DNA from: Bacillota bacterium
GTDB lineage: Bacteria > Bacillota_I > Bacilli_A > Acholeplasmatales > Acholeplasmataceae
Length of the DNA: 5,153 bases
NCBI GenBank assembly: GCA_027620815.1
Contig: JAQCDH010000055.1
Span: 1 to 5,153, forward strand
Reading direction: 5' to 3'
Position numbers and translations under genes: made by a program. Every line of letters begins with the position of its first letter. Within the stretch, counting starts at the first letter, position 1. Positions 1 to 5,153 of this stretch are shown piece by piece. The notes beneath the pieces were generated by a model. That model saw nothing but the letters and a program-made list of their open reading frames with translations, ran no database searches and was not told the origin of the DNA.

Positions 1-48
1 ATATTTGAGTTTTTTTACAATAAATTTATGTTCATTTTCAACTATCAT
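1..48 (-). CDS. Possible 5' end of a divergent gene, CYTH-like N-terminus (partial)
   Basis: Read on the minus strand, an ATG at 48-46 opens a frame that runs without a stop to the window edge. It gives the 16 residues MIVENEHKFIVKKLKY. Residues 4-8 (E-N-E-H-K) match the ExExK signature that opens proteins of the CYTH / triphosphate tunnel metalloenzyme superfamily, and the following hydrophobic F-I-V fits the first tunnel strand of such proteins. Known members act on triphosphate substrates, for example thiamine triphosphate, inorganic tripolyphosphate or ATP. The in-frame stop just upstream (66-64) leaves this ATG as the only usual start. Against the call: only 16 codons are visible, no Shine-Dalgarno site precedes the ATG, and short AT-rich open frames arise by chance. 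The gene would be divergent from the ATPase operon. Treat the identity as a hint. Confidence 0.33.
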   Translation of the reverse strand, partial: MIVENEHKFIVKKLKY

Positions 49-76
49 TTTACAAATAAAAAATTAGTGCTATAAT
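49..76 (+). promoter_or_regulatory. Predicted sigma-70/SigA promoter of the V-ATPase operon
   Basis: A -35 box TTTACA (49-54, five of six consensus bases) is followed by a 16-base spacer and a perfect -10 box TATAAT (71-76). A TG at 68-69, one base before the -10, makes it an extended -10 promoter. Transcription would start near 83, giving a leader of about 25 bases before the first start codon. That is too short for a riboswitch or attenuator. It is the only clear promoter I see in the window, so the whole gene set probably depends on it. The assignment is by consensus only. Confidence 0.75.
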
Positions 77-93
77 AAACGTGGTTAAAACGT

Positions 94-103
94 GAGAAGG
101 TGA
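94..103 (+). promoter_or_regulatory. Ribosome binding site deciding the TTG start of the first gene
   Basis: The stretch GAGAAGGTGA matches the anti-Shine-Dalgarno complement AAGGAGGTGA at eight of ten positions. It ends four bases before a TTG at 108. An in-frame TGA at 93-95 blocks any longer reading, and there is no ATG or GTG between that stop and the TTG. The TTG is therefore the natural start. Confidence 0.75.
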
Positions 104-107
104 CAAT

Positions 108-437
108 TTGCAAGATTCTATTACCAAAGAGATCATTGCGCTCGACAAAAAACTTCGAGAAAAAATTGAACTCTTAGAGTTAGAAAAGCAACATTTGGAT
201 CAAACCATTGATAAAGAAACAAATAAACTGATAGAACAATTTAAAATTGAACTATCCAAACTTATCGATGAAACAAATAAAAAGAACGAGACATTTTTCA
301 AGGTAAAAGAACAGTCCGTTAAAAGTGATTTTGAAGCTCGACTTAAGTCCATTCAAAACCAATATAATCAACACAAAGATGCTTGGATTGAAAGCATTTT
401 TAATGCTTGTATTGATTTAGGAGATCATGAATCTTGA
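108..437 (+). CDS. V-type ATPase peripheral-stalk subunit, G/H-like coiled coil
   Basis: A 109-residue protein that is almost entirely charged helix. Residues 5 to about 92 are rich in Lys, Glu, Asp and Gln with regularly spaced Leu/Ile, the pattern of a long coiled coil. A short, more hydrophobic C-terminal helix (W93-I-E-S-I-F-N-A-C-I-D-L) follows. No signal peptide or membrane segment is seen. Length, composition and first position in a V-ATPase operon match the G/H (NtpF/AhaH-type) stalk subunit, which pairs with subunit E to form the stator linking the A/B head to subunit I. It is poorer in Ala than usual G/H proteins, so identity rests on architecture and context more than on motifs. 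The TTG start is preceded by a strong Shine-Dalgarno site. Its TGA stop overlaps the TTG start of the C gene in the four bases TTGA, implying translational coupling. All tryptophan is TGG. Confidence 0.75.
   Translation: MQDSITKEIIALDKKLREKIELLELEKQHLDQTIDKETNKLIEQFKIELSKLIDETNKKNETFFKVKEQSVKSDFEARLKSIQNQYNQHKDAWIESIFNACIDLGDHES
419..436 (+). promoter_or_regulatory. Ribosome binding site and overlapping TTG start of the C gene
   Basis: AGGAGA at 419-424 lies inside the end of the preceding gene, about ten bases before the TTG at 434-436. A nearer ATG at 427 is in another frame and meets a stop after four codons. An in-frame TGA at 428-430 rules out an upstream start. The TTG is supported by protein homology: residues 6-24 encoded from it resemble the conserved N-terminus of C subunits, and the first internal Met (residue 15) would cut that motif. 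Confidence 0.7.
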
Positions 438-1474
438 GTAACTCAAATAACGCCATCATCTCTAAATCAAAAGCAATGTATGGTGACTTTTTAAAAGCAG
501 AAGATTATGAGAGAATGATCAAATTCACTTCAATATCCGATATTGTAAATTATTTAAAAAAGCATCCATTTTATGAATCGATTTTAAAAGATATTAACGA
601 AAAAGCAGTGCATCGTGGACAACTTGAATTACTCATTCGAAAAAATAATTTTGATCGTATCTTGAAATTGATTCATAGCGTTTACACGAAAGATAAATCC
701 TATTATCAACTCTCCGTGATTAAACAAGAAAGTGATTTGATATTAAGTGTCTTAAGAATAATCATTAGTGATGAAGACTTAGAAACAATAAAAGGTAAAG
801 TCCCTTACTTCTTCGATGTTCACACGGATATTGATCTTACAAAACTGATGGCTTCAGAAACCTTTGAAGAATTAATCGACTCATTAAAGGATTCAGATTA
901 TTACAAAATCATTAAACCTTATTATGTCAAAGACAAAACATTGATTCGTTATTTAGATATCGAATATAAACTTGAAATGTATTATTTTGATGAAGCATTT
1001 ATAAGAATCAATAACAATTATAAAGGCAGTCTCGCGCGTGATTTAAAAGATTTATATTACACGAGAATTGAACTTCAAAATTTAACGAAAATATATCGGT
1101 TAAAAAAGTTTTATCAAGCAGACCCACTCACCATTAAAAACTTACTTGTTTTAAAACACTCTCGATTAAAAGAGCGAAAACTCGATGAAATCATTGAACT
1201 TAAAGATCCGAATGATATTCTGAATTACTTAACACATTCAAACTTAAAATATTATAAAAATGATCAAGACTTTGTATACATTGAATATTATGCAGGGAAA
1301 ATACGTTACGATCTCGCAAGAAAGTTTATGTATTTTGCTACCGATGTTCCAAAAGTTTTCACTGCATTTTTAACACTTATAGAAATACAAAACGATAATC
1401 TAACCAATATCATTGAAGGCGTTCGTTATCAAGTTTCTGAAGTTGAGATGCAACAAATGCTTATTTACACTTAG
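434..1474 (+). CDS. ntpC: V-type ATP synthase subunit C (d-like, central-axle socket)
   Basis: This soluble 346-residue protein is close to the usual 330-350 residues of bacterial/archaeal V/A-ATPase subunit C (NtpC, the homologue of eukaryotic subunit d). It forms a funnel on the K ring that receives the D/F axle. The N-terminus N5-N-A-I-I-S-K-S-K-A-M-Y-G-D-F-L-K-A-E-D-Y matches the family pattern NARxRAxxSRLLxxEDY. A second conserved region, E213-L-Q-N-L-T-K-I-Y-R-L-K (213-224), corresponds to the family's xDxxNIxxxxRxK segment. The C-terminus, around A311-F-L to M342 (ending I-I-E-G-V-R-Y-Q-V-S-E-V-E-M), resembles the YLLxKExExxNIxxIxEGxRYGL motif. It contains no tryptophan and no membrane helix. 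It overlaps the previous gene by four bases, and its TAG stop lies within the Shine-Dalgarno site of the next gene. In Enterococcus and Thermus this gene lies after E, so its position here differs. Confidence 0.93.
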   Translation: MSNSNNAIISKSKAMYGDFLKAEDYERMIKFTSISDIVNYLKKHPFYESILKDINEKAVHRGQLELLIRKNNFDRILKLIHSVYTKDKSYYQLSVIKQESDLILSVLRIIISDEDLETIKGKVPYFFDVHTDIDLTKLMASETFEELIDSLKDSDYYKIIKPYYVKDKTLIRYLDIEYKLEMYYFDEAFIRINNNYKGSLARDLKDLYYTRIELQNLTKIYRLKKFYQADPLTIKNLLVLKHSRLKERKLDEIIELKDPNDILNYLTHSNLKYYKNDQDFVYIEYYAGKIRYDLARKFMYFATDVPKVFTAFLTLIEIQNDNLTNIIEGVRYQVSEVEMQQMLIYT

Positions 1475-1482
1475 GAGAAAAT

Positions 1483-3408
1483 ATGGCAATTTCCACAATT
1501 AAATTAATCGATATTACTGCCAATCAAAGTCAACTTGATGATGTCTTAACAAAACTCATCGAAACTGAACATATTCATCCTGTACTTGCCAGTGAAATCA
1601 TTGAGAAAGTACATGGTTCGACATCATTTGTTTCAGAAAACCCGTGTCAGACACTACTTCAAGATGTAAAAGATATTGAAACAAAATTTAATATCCAACT
1701 TACAGATGTCGAACAGCGTAATTATGATATCGATTTCGATGAAATGTTTGATTACATGCAAAACTTAAAGCTACAACTCGGTGAAGAAATCAAACGCATT
1801 AAAGCATTAGAAAAAGAAATTTCAGAATATCAAGATGCACTCATTCAAGTGAATCATTTGAAAGTATTAGACTTACCACTTGATGATTTATTTGCTGCTG
1901 AATATGTGACTTTTAGATTTGGTAGATTACCTAATGATAGTGTGCCAAAGTTAAGATTTTTCCAATCTAAACCGTTTATTTTTCAATCATTTGATACCGA
2001 TAACAATTATTCATGGTGTATGTATTACACCACTGATGAATATAAGCGTGAAGTCGATAACATCTTCTCCTCCTTATTTTTCGAACGTATTTTTATTCCA
2101 GATTTTGTTCATGGACGACCACTTGAAGCCATTGAAAATCTTGAATCCAAAATAAAAGAAGCACAACTTGAAATCCAATCTTATCATCAAGAAATGGATG
2201 ATATTGCAGGAACATGTACAAATAAATTATCATGTATCAAGGGTGAACTTCTTTACTTAAATAGAATTTTTGAAGCCAAGAAATATGTTGTTGGTTTAGG
2301 TGATAAAATTTCTATCTCAGTCTTTTCAGAAGATGTGCATGCTTCTGAGATTAAATCTTCCTTTGAGATGATACCTGATGTTGAAGTTGAAATTAATGAT
2401 GCTGATGCTGATAAACGAATAAAACCCCCAACAAAACTTAAAAATGGTTGGTTTTCAAAACCCTTTGGACTTTTTGTTGAGATGTACGGGTTACCGAGTT
2501 ATCATGACATTGATCCAACACCATTTGTTGCATGGAGTTATGCCATCTTATTTGGATTGATGTTTGGGGATTTAGGTCAAGGAATTGTCTTATCACTATT
2601 AGGGTTATGGCTTTATAAGAAAAAAGGAAGTATGCTTGGTGCTATTGGGATTCGAATTGGAATCACCTCTGCTATTTTCGGATTTTTATATGGATCATTA
2701 TTTGGTAATGAAGAAATTTTAATTCCAGTTTTCCAAAATGTCTTTGGCTTAGTAGACAAACCCATTCACGTGATGGATGCTGATTTTACAATGACACTTC
2801 TCATTTCAGCGATCGGTATTGGTGTGTTCCTAATCATTGTTGCGATGATCATTAGTATTTACATTAAAGCGAAACATAAACATTACATAGAAATGATTAT
2901 GTCTAATAATGGCATTGCAGGACTCATCTTTTATACGTACTTGTTATCCGCACTTGGATTATCCATGGGCTTTCAAATTGATATTCTTACACCTATATTT
3001 ACGATTCCATTCATTGGTGTCCCACTTCTACTGATTTTCTTTAAAGAACCCTTTGAACGAAGGTCTCATGGAGAAAAAATGTTTCCAACAGGTTTTGGTG
3101 GATTCTTTGTAGAAGGATTCTTCGAATTATTTGAAATTCTATTATCTTATATTACCAACACGATGTCATTTTTACGTGTTGGCGGATTCATCCTCTCTCA
3201 TGCCGGTATGATGCTTGTTGTCATGTCACTAATGGAAATGGTAGGTGGCGCAGGAAGTATCTTTGTCTTAATTTTTGGAAACATCTTTGTCATGGCACTT
3301 GAAGGAATGATTGTAGGCATCCAAGTCTTACGTCTACAGTTTTATGAACTATTTTCTAGATATTATCAAGGGAATGGCATTGCCTTTACCCCTTTAAAAA
3401 TAAAATAA
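1483..3408 (+). CDS. ntpI: V-type ATP synthase subunit I (a-subunit, ion half-channels)
   Basis: At 641 residues it is typical for NtpI, the stator membrane subunit carrying the ion half-channels. Residues 1 to about 335 are the cytosolic arm, with two helical/coiled-coil stretches (about 86-125 and 212-262) that contact the E/G stalks. From about 346 a membrane domain follows with some eight hydrophobic segments, near 346-377, 384-407, 436-460, 474-498, 502-520, 541-558, 561-588 and 590-626. Recognisable motifs are F361-G-D-L-G-Q-G, the G400-F-L-Y-G-S-L-F-G stretch, and T560-M-S-F-L-R-V-G-G-F-I-L-S-H-A-G. In the last, R565 is the expected essential arginine facing the ring glutamate. The final helix region has E607, Q614, R617 and E622, with Gln where many eukaryotic a-subunits have His. 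The ATG follows AGGAGA with good spacing, and the gap after subunit C is eight bases. The cytosolic arm has Cys245 and Cys251 close together, with no known role. Confidence 0.97.
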   Translation: MAISTIKLIDITANQSQLDDVLTKLIETEHIHPVLASEIIEKVHGSTSFVSENPCQTLLQDVKDIETKFNIQLTDVEQRNYDIDFDEMFDYMQNLKLQLGEEIKRIKALEKEISEYQDALIQVNHLKVLDLPLDDLFAAEYVTFRFGRLPNDSVPKLRFFQSKPFIFQSFDTDNNYSWCMYYTTDEYKREVDNIFSSLFFERIFIPDFVHGRPLEAIENLESKIKEAQLEIQSYHQEMDDIAGTCTNKLSCIKGELLYLNRIFEAKKYVVGLGDKISISVFSEDVHASEIKSSFEMIPDVEVEINDADADKRIKPPTKLKNGWFSKPFGLFVEMYGLPSYHDIDPTPFVAWSYAILFGLMFGDLGQGIVLSLLGLWLYKKKGSMLGAIGIRIGITSAIFGFLYGSLFGNEEILIPVFQNVFGLVDKPIHVMDADFTMTLLISAIGIGVFLIIVAMIISIYIKAKHKHYIEMIMSNNGIAGLIFYTYLLSALGLSMGFQIDILTPIFTIPFIGVPLLLIFFKEPFERRSHGEKMFPTGFGGFFVEGFFELFEILLSYITNTMSFLRVGGFILSHAGMMLVVMSLMEMVGGAGSIFVLIFGNIFVMALEGMIVGIQVLRLQFYELFSRYYQGNGIAFTPLKIK

Positions 3409-3423
3409 CGGAGGCTATATATG
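3409..3423 (+). promoter_or_regulatory. Strong ribosome binding site of the K gene
   Basis: CGGAGG (3409-3414) directly follows the TAA of subunit I and sits six bases before the ATG at 3421. It is the clearest uninterrupted GGAGG with optimal spacing in the window. It serves the subunit needed in the most copies per complex. Confidence 0.7.
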
Positions 3424-3873
3424 CTTACATTCATCGATTTTGTATTACCACTCGTTTTAATTTTACTTATTATGATTCCTCTTGTTTCAGCTTTTAACGG
3501 GAAACAAAGTAAGTCCACAGTTAAAAAAGCATTAATGAAACATGTTTTTGGCTTTTTCACAGTCATTACACTTGTTTTTGTAGTTCAACTTTTTGTAAAA
3601 CCACAACTATTTGGTGCTGAAGAAGTCATTCCTGCTGATGATTTACTCACAGGAACACTAGCTCAAGGCCTTGGTTTCTTGAGTGCTGCACTTGCAACAG
3701 GATTATCAGCATTAGGCGCTGGTATTGCCGTAGCTGCTGCTGCTCCTGCAGCAATTGGCGCATTTTCTGAGAATGAAAAAAACTTCGGTAAATCATTAAT
3801 TTTCGTGGCACTTGGCGAGGGTGTTGCGATTTATGGTCTACTTATTTCCATCTTAATTATTAACCAATTATAA
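3421..3873 (+). CDS. ntpK: V-type ATP synthase subunit K (rotor-ring proteolipid)
   Basis: A 150-residue, very hydrophobic protein forming the ion-carrying rotor ring. The C-terminal part (about 78-149) is a clear c-type helical hairpin: an Ala/Gly-rich helix with G99-A-G-I-A-V-A-A-A-A-P-A-A-I-G, a polar loop S116-E-N-E-K-N, and a second helix with A130-L-G-E-G-V-A-I-Y-G, where E133 is the ion-binding carboxylate. The first half instead has two hydrophobic segments (about 5-24 and 43-60) joined by a Lys-rich loop (K28, K31, K35, K36, K40). It lacks both a carboxylate and the Gly/Ala helix pattern. A Glu/Asp-containing linker (61-76) follows. By the positive-inside rule both hairpins would loop to the cytosol. 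Total length is near that of four-helix NtpK (about 156), but only one hairpin is c-like. It has a strong Shine-Dalgarno site, and its TAA shares one base with the ATG of the F gene. Confidence 0.93.
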   Translation: MLTFIDFVLPLVLILLIMIPLVSAFNGKQSKSTVKKALMKHVFGFFTVITLVFVVQLFVKPQLFGAEEVIPADDLLTGTLAQGLGFLSAALATGLSALGAGIAVAAAAPAAIGAFSENEKNFGKSLIFVALGEGVAIYGLLISILIINQL

Positions 3874-4181
3874 TGACTTTTTATATTCTTAGTGACAATG
3901 TTGATAGTCTCGTTGGTATGAGACTTGTTGGCATTGAAGGTGAAGTATTACATGAGCGTCAAGCTTTTTTAGATGCATTAGAAAAAGCCATTCAAAATCC
4001 TAATATTGGGATTATTTTGATTACGACAAAACTAGTGTCACTTGCACCTTCAATCATTTCAGAATATAAACTTAAGCTCCCAAGAAAAATTATTTTAGAA
4101 GTTCCAGATCGCCACGTTGAAAGTGATATTGGTCAAGTCATTGATCAATATGTCAGCGAAGCGATTGGAATAAAACTGTGA
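3873..4181 (+). CDS. V-type ATP synthase subunit F (axle subunit; NtpG type)
   Basis: A 102-residue soluble protein of the usual size for V/A-ATPase subunit F (called NtpG in Enterococcus), which binds subunit D in the central axle and modulates rotation. Family features are an early Asp after the first strand (I5-L-S-D), the V14-G-M-R-L-V-G-I-E-G segment, a hydrophobic strand G46-I-I-L-I-T followed by a helix, and L69-P-R-K-I-I-L-E-V-P-D (69-79), where many homologues have P-x-I-x-x-I-P. The fold expected is a small Rossmann-like alpha/beta domain plus a C-terminal helix. The start overlaps the K stop as TAATG. No Shine-Dalgarno-like sequence lies upstream, so expression probably depends on ribosomes finishing K. 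The TGA stop is in frame with the ATG of subunit E six bases later. Confidence 0.93.
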   Translation: MTFYILSDNVDSLVGMRLVGIEGEVLHERQAFLDALEKAIQNPNIGIILITTKLVSLAPSIISEYKLKLPRKIILEVPDRHVESDIGQVIDQYVSEAIGIKL

Positions 4182-4187
4182 GGACAT

Positions 4188-4790
4188 ATGGCCTACTATA
4201 ATAACGATCAACTCTTAAAATATTTTGAAAAAAATATGAAGCAAGTTGCTGATCAAAACATTGAAACACTGAAATTAGAAATTAAAAAACTGTATCAAAA
4301 AGAAATGTCTAAAATTCAAGAAGCCTTAACGATTAAACATGAACTAGAAAAAAACCGTGAACTCAAATCACTTACGATTATTCATCAAGAAAAAATTAAT
4401 CATTTAGGCATTGAATATGATGAAACACTCATGAATTTAAGAAAAAATATGGTTGCTGATATTTTTGAAACTGTCACCAAGCGTATTAAGTCATACATGA
4501 CAACAAAAGCATATATCACATCCATGTCAGATAAAATCAAAACGTATGCAGATCAATATGAACATAAAAACCTTACTCTTCATATCCAAGCAAGTGATCA
4601 TGTTCTAGGTGACTTGATCAAACAAACCTATCCATCATTAGACGTTCAAATTCATCCAAACATCGTTATTGGAGGGTTTTTACTTACGGTAAAAAATCAG
4701 TCTATTGAATTTGATCATACGTACGATGCATTACTTAAACATCAAAAAAACATATTTTTACAAACATCAAAACTCTTTGTGAGGGCCTAA
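4188..4790 (+). CDS. ntpE: V-type ATP synthase subunit E (peripheral stalk)
   Basis: A 200-residue protein, matching the usual length of about 190-210. Residues 5 to about 100 are a long charged helix without Pro or Gly apart from G74, forming the coiled coil expected to pair with the G/H-like partner at the start of the operon. Residues about 105-198 form the alpha/beta head-binding domain. It has a strand T130-L-H-I-Q-A, a helix, and D152-V-Q-I-H-P-N-I-V-I-G-G-F, whose Gly-Gly-Phe (162-164) is a family hallmark. The I173-E-F-D-H-T segment then corresponds to the I-x-x-D-x-T motif before the last helix. The ATG is preceded by GTGAGGA, which overlaps the F stop. Subunit E anchors the stator to the top of the A/B head. 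Its stop lies one base before the next start. Confidence 0.93.
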   Translation: MAYYNNDQLLKYFEKNMKQVADQNIETLKLEIKKLYQKEMSKIQEALTIKHELEKNRELKSLTIIHQEKINHLGIEYDETLMNLRKNMVADIFETVTKRIKSYMTTKAYITSMSDKIKTYADQYEHKNLTLHIQASDHVLGDLIKQTYPSLDVQIHPNIVIGGFLLTVKNQSIEFDHTYDALLKHQKNIFLQTSKLFVRA

Positions 4791-4791
4791 T

Positions 4792-5153
4792 ATGAATACA
4801 CATACAATTCACGCCATCAATGGTCCTGTCATTACTGTCAATGATGCAACTTCTTTTAAAATGCTTGAAATGGTTTATGTTGGACCAAACAAGCTTTTAG
4901 GTGAAGTCATTCAAATTCAAAAAAATAAAACCATTGTTCAAGTGTATGAAGATACGGTTGGATTAAAACAAGGTGACCCTGTTTATCCATCTGGTGAGGC
5001 TATTTCAGTGATCTTAGGGCCAGGATTACTTTCAAACATTTATGATGGCATTCAACGACCATTATTAGATATCGAAAAAAATCATGGACATTTTATTCCA
5101 CCTGGAAGTCAAACATTTCCACTGGATCAAGAAAAAAAATGGGATGTTAGAGT
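4792..5153 (+). CDS. ntpA: V-type ATP synthase catalytic subunit A (5' part only)
   Basis: The first 120 residues (plus two bases) of a protein normally near 580-600 residues, cut by the window end. The N-terminal beta-barrel domain is recognisable from I9-N-G-P-V, M27-V-Y-V-G, G37-E-V-I-Q-I and Q50-V-Y-E-D-T-V-G-L. The near-invariant G76-P-G-L-L-S-N-I-Y-D-G-I-Q-R-P-L (76-91) separates catalytic A chains of V/A-ATPases from B chains and from F-type alpha/beta. The Walker A loop, the non-homologous insert and the catalytic Glu lie beyond the window, so catalytic competence cannot be judged. GTGAGGG at 4779-4785, inside the end of the E gene, gives a six-base spacing to this ATG. The E stop is one base upstream, so the two genes are probably coupled. 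Confidence 0.96.
   Translation, partial: MNTHTIHAINGPVITVNDATSFKMLEMVYVGPNKLLGEVIQIQKNKTIVQVYEDTVGLKQGDPVYPSGEAISVILGPGLLSNIYDGIQRPLLDIEKNHGHFIPPGSQTFPLDQEKKWDVR

Noticed and set aside
13..55. Two copies of TTTTACAA (13-20 and 48-55), 35 bases apart, as a possible operator pair
   Set aside because: The repeats are short and lie in very AT-rich DNA. The second overlaps the -35 box, and the surrounding bases match only loosely.
1..75. Plus-strand open frame ending at TAA 73-75, as the tail of an upstream gene
   Set aside because: It encodes a Phe/Lys/Asn-rich string typical of translated AT-rich spacer and would run through the promoter. The minus-strand reading is more protein-like.
83..107. 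Leader RNA element or riboswitch before the operon
   Set aside because: The predicted leader is only about 25 bases and is mostly the ribosome binding site, too short for a structured regulator.
427..441. ATG at 427 as the start of the C gene
   Set aside because: It is in a different frame and reaches TAA after four codons. The TTG at 434 keeps the conserved N-terminal motif.
3366..3566. Minus-strand open frame of 66 codons across the I/K junction
   Set aside because: It lies opposite the well-supported ends of subunits I and K, has no recognisable domain, and is explained as a shadow of those genes.
3738..3753. Perfect six-base inverted repeat (TGCTGC / GCAGCA) with a TCCT loop
   Set aside because: It falls in the Ala-rich helix of subunit K, where runs of GCT and GCA alanine codons create such pairing. 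There is no U-tract, and the gene continues, so it is not a terminator.

Overview
The window carries the 5' part of a rotary V-type (V/A-type) ATPase operon from a low-GC bacterium. Seven genes are read on the + strand in the order G/H-like stalk, C, I, K, F, E and A (partial). They lie almost end to end, with overlaps or gaps of a few bases, and no terminator or second promoter is visible between them. The B and D subunit genes are expected just beyond the right edge but are not in the window.

Organism: the DNA is strongly AT-rich. It uses Shine-Dalgarno sites, TTG and ATG starts, TGG for every tryptophan, and TGA as a true stop (G/H gene and F gene). This fits a Firmicutes or Mollicutes-related lineage with the standard bacterial code, such as Acholeplasma-, Izemoplasma- or Haloplasma-like bacteria, Erysipelotrichia or Clostridia. 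It argues against Mycoplasma/Spiroplasma, which read TGA as Trp. The motifs of subunits I and K resemble clostridial-type V-ATPases. No finer placement is supported.

Layout: bases 1-48 on the minus strand may be the first 16 codons of a divergent gene with an N-terminal ExExK motif (CYTH triphosphate-tunnel type, tentative). Bases 49-76 hold a strong extended -10 promoter facing the ATPase genes. Bases 108-1474 encode a coiled-coil stalk subunit and the central-axle socket subunit C, both with TTG starts. Bases 1483-3873 encode the membrane sector: subunit I with the ion half-channels and the conserved arginine, and subunit K, the rotor-ring proteolipid. Bases 3873-4790 encode axle subunit F and peripheral-stalk subunit E. 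From 4792 the catalytic subunit A begins and is cut by the window end.

How the parts work together: A and B (B outside) form the ATP-hydrolysing or synthesising head. D and F form the axle, and C seats it on the K ring. E and the G/H-like protein are the stator stalks joining the head to subunit I. Ions cross at the I/K interface. The most unusual points are the K subunit, with only one recognisable c-type hairpin behind two extra hydrophobic helices and no Na+-ligand pattern, and the possible divergent CYTH gene. The rest looks like an ordinary housekeeping operon, and I see no evidence of a new system.
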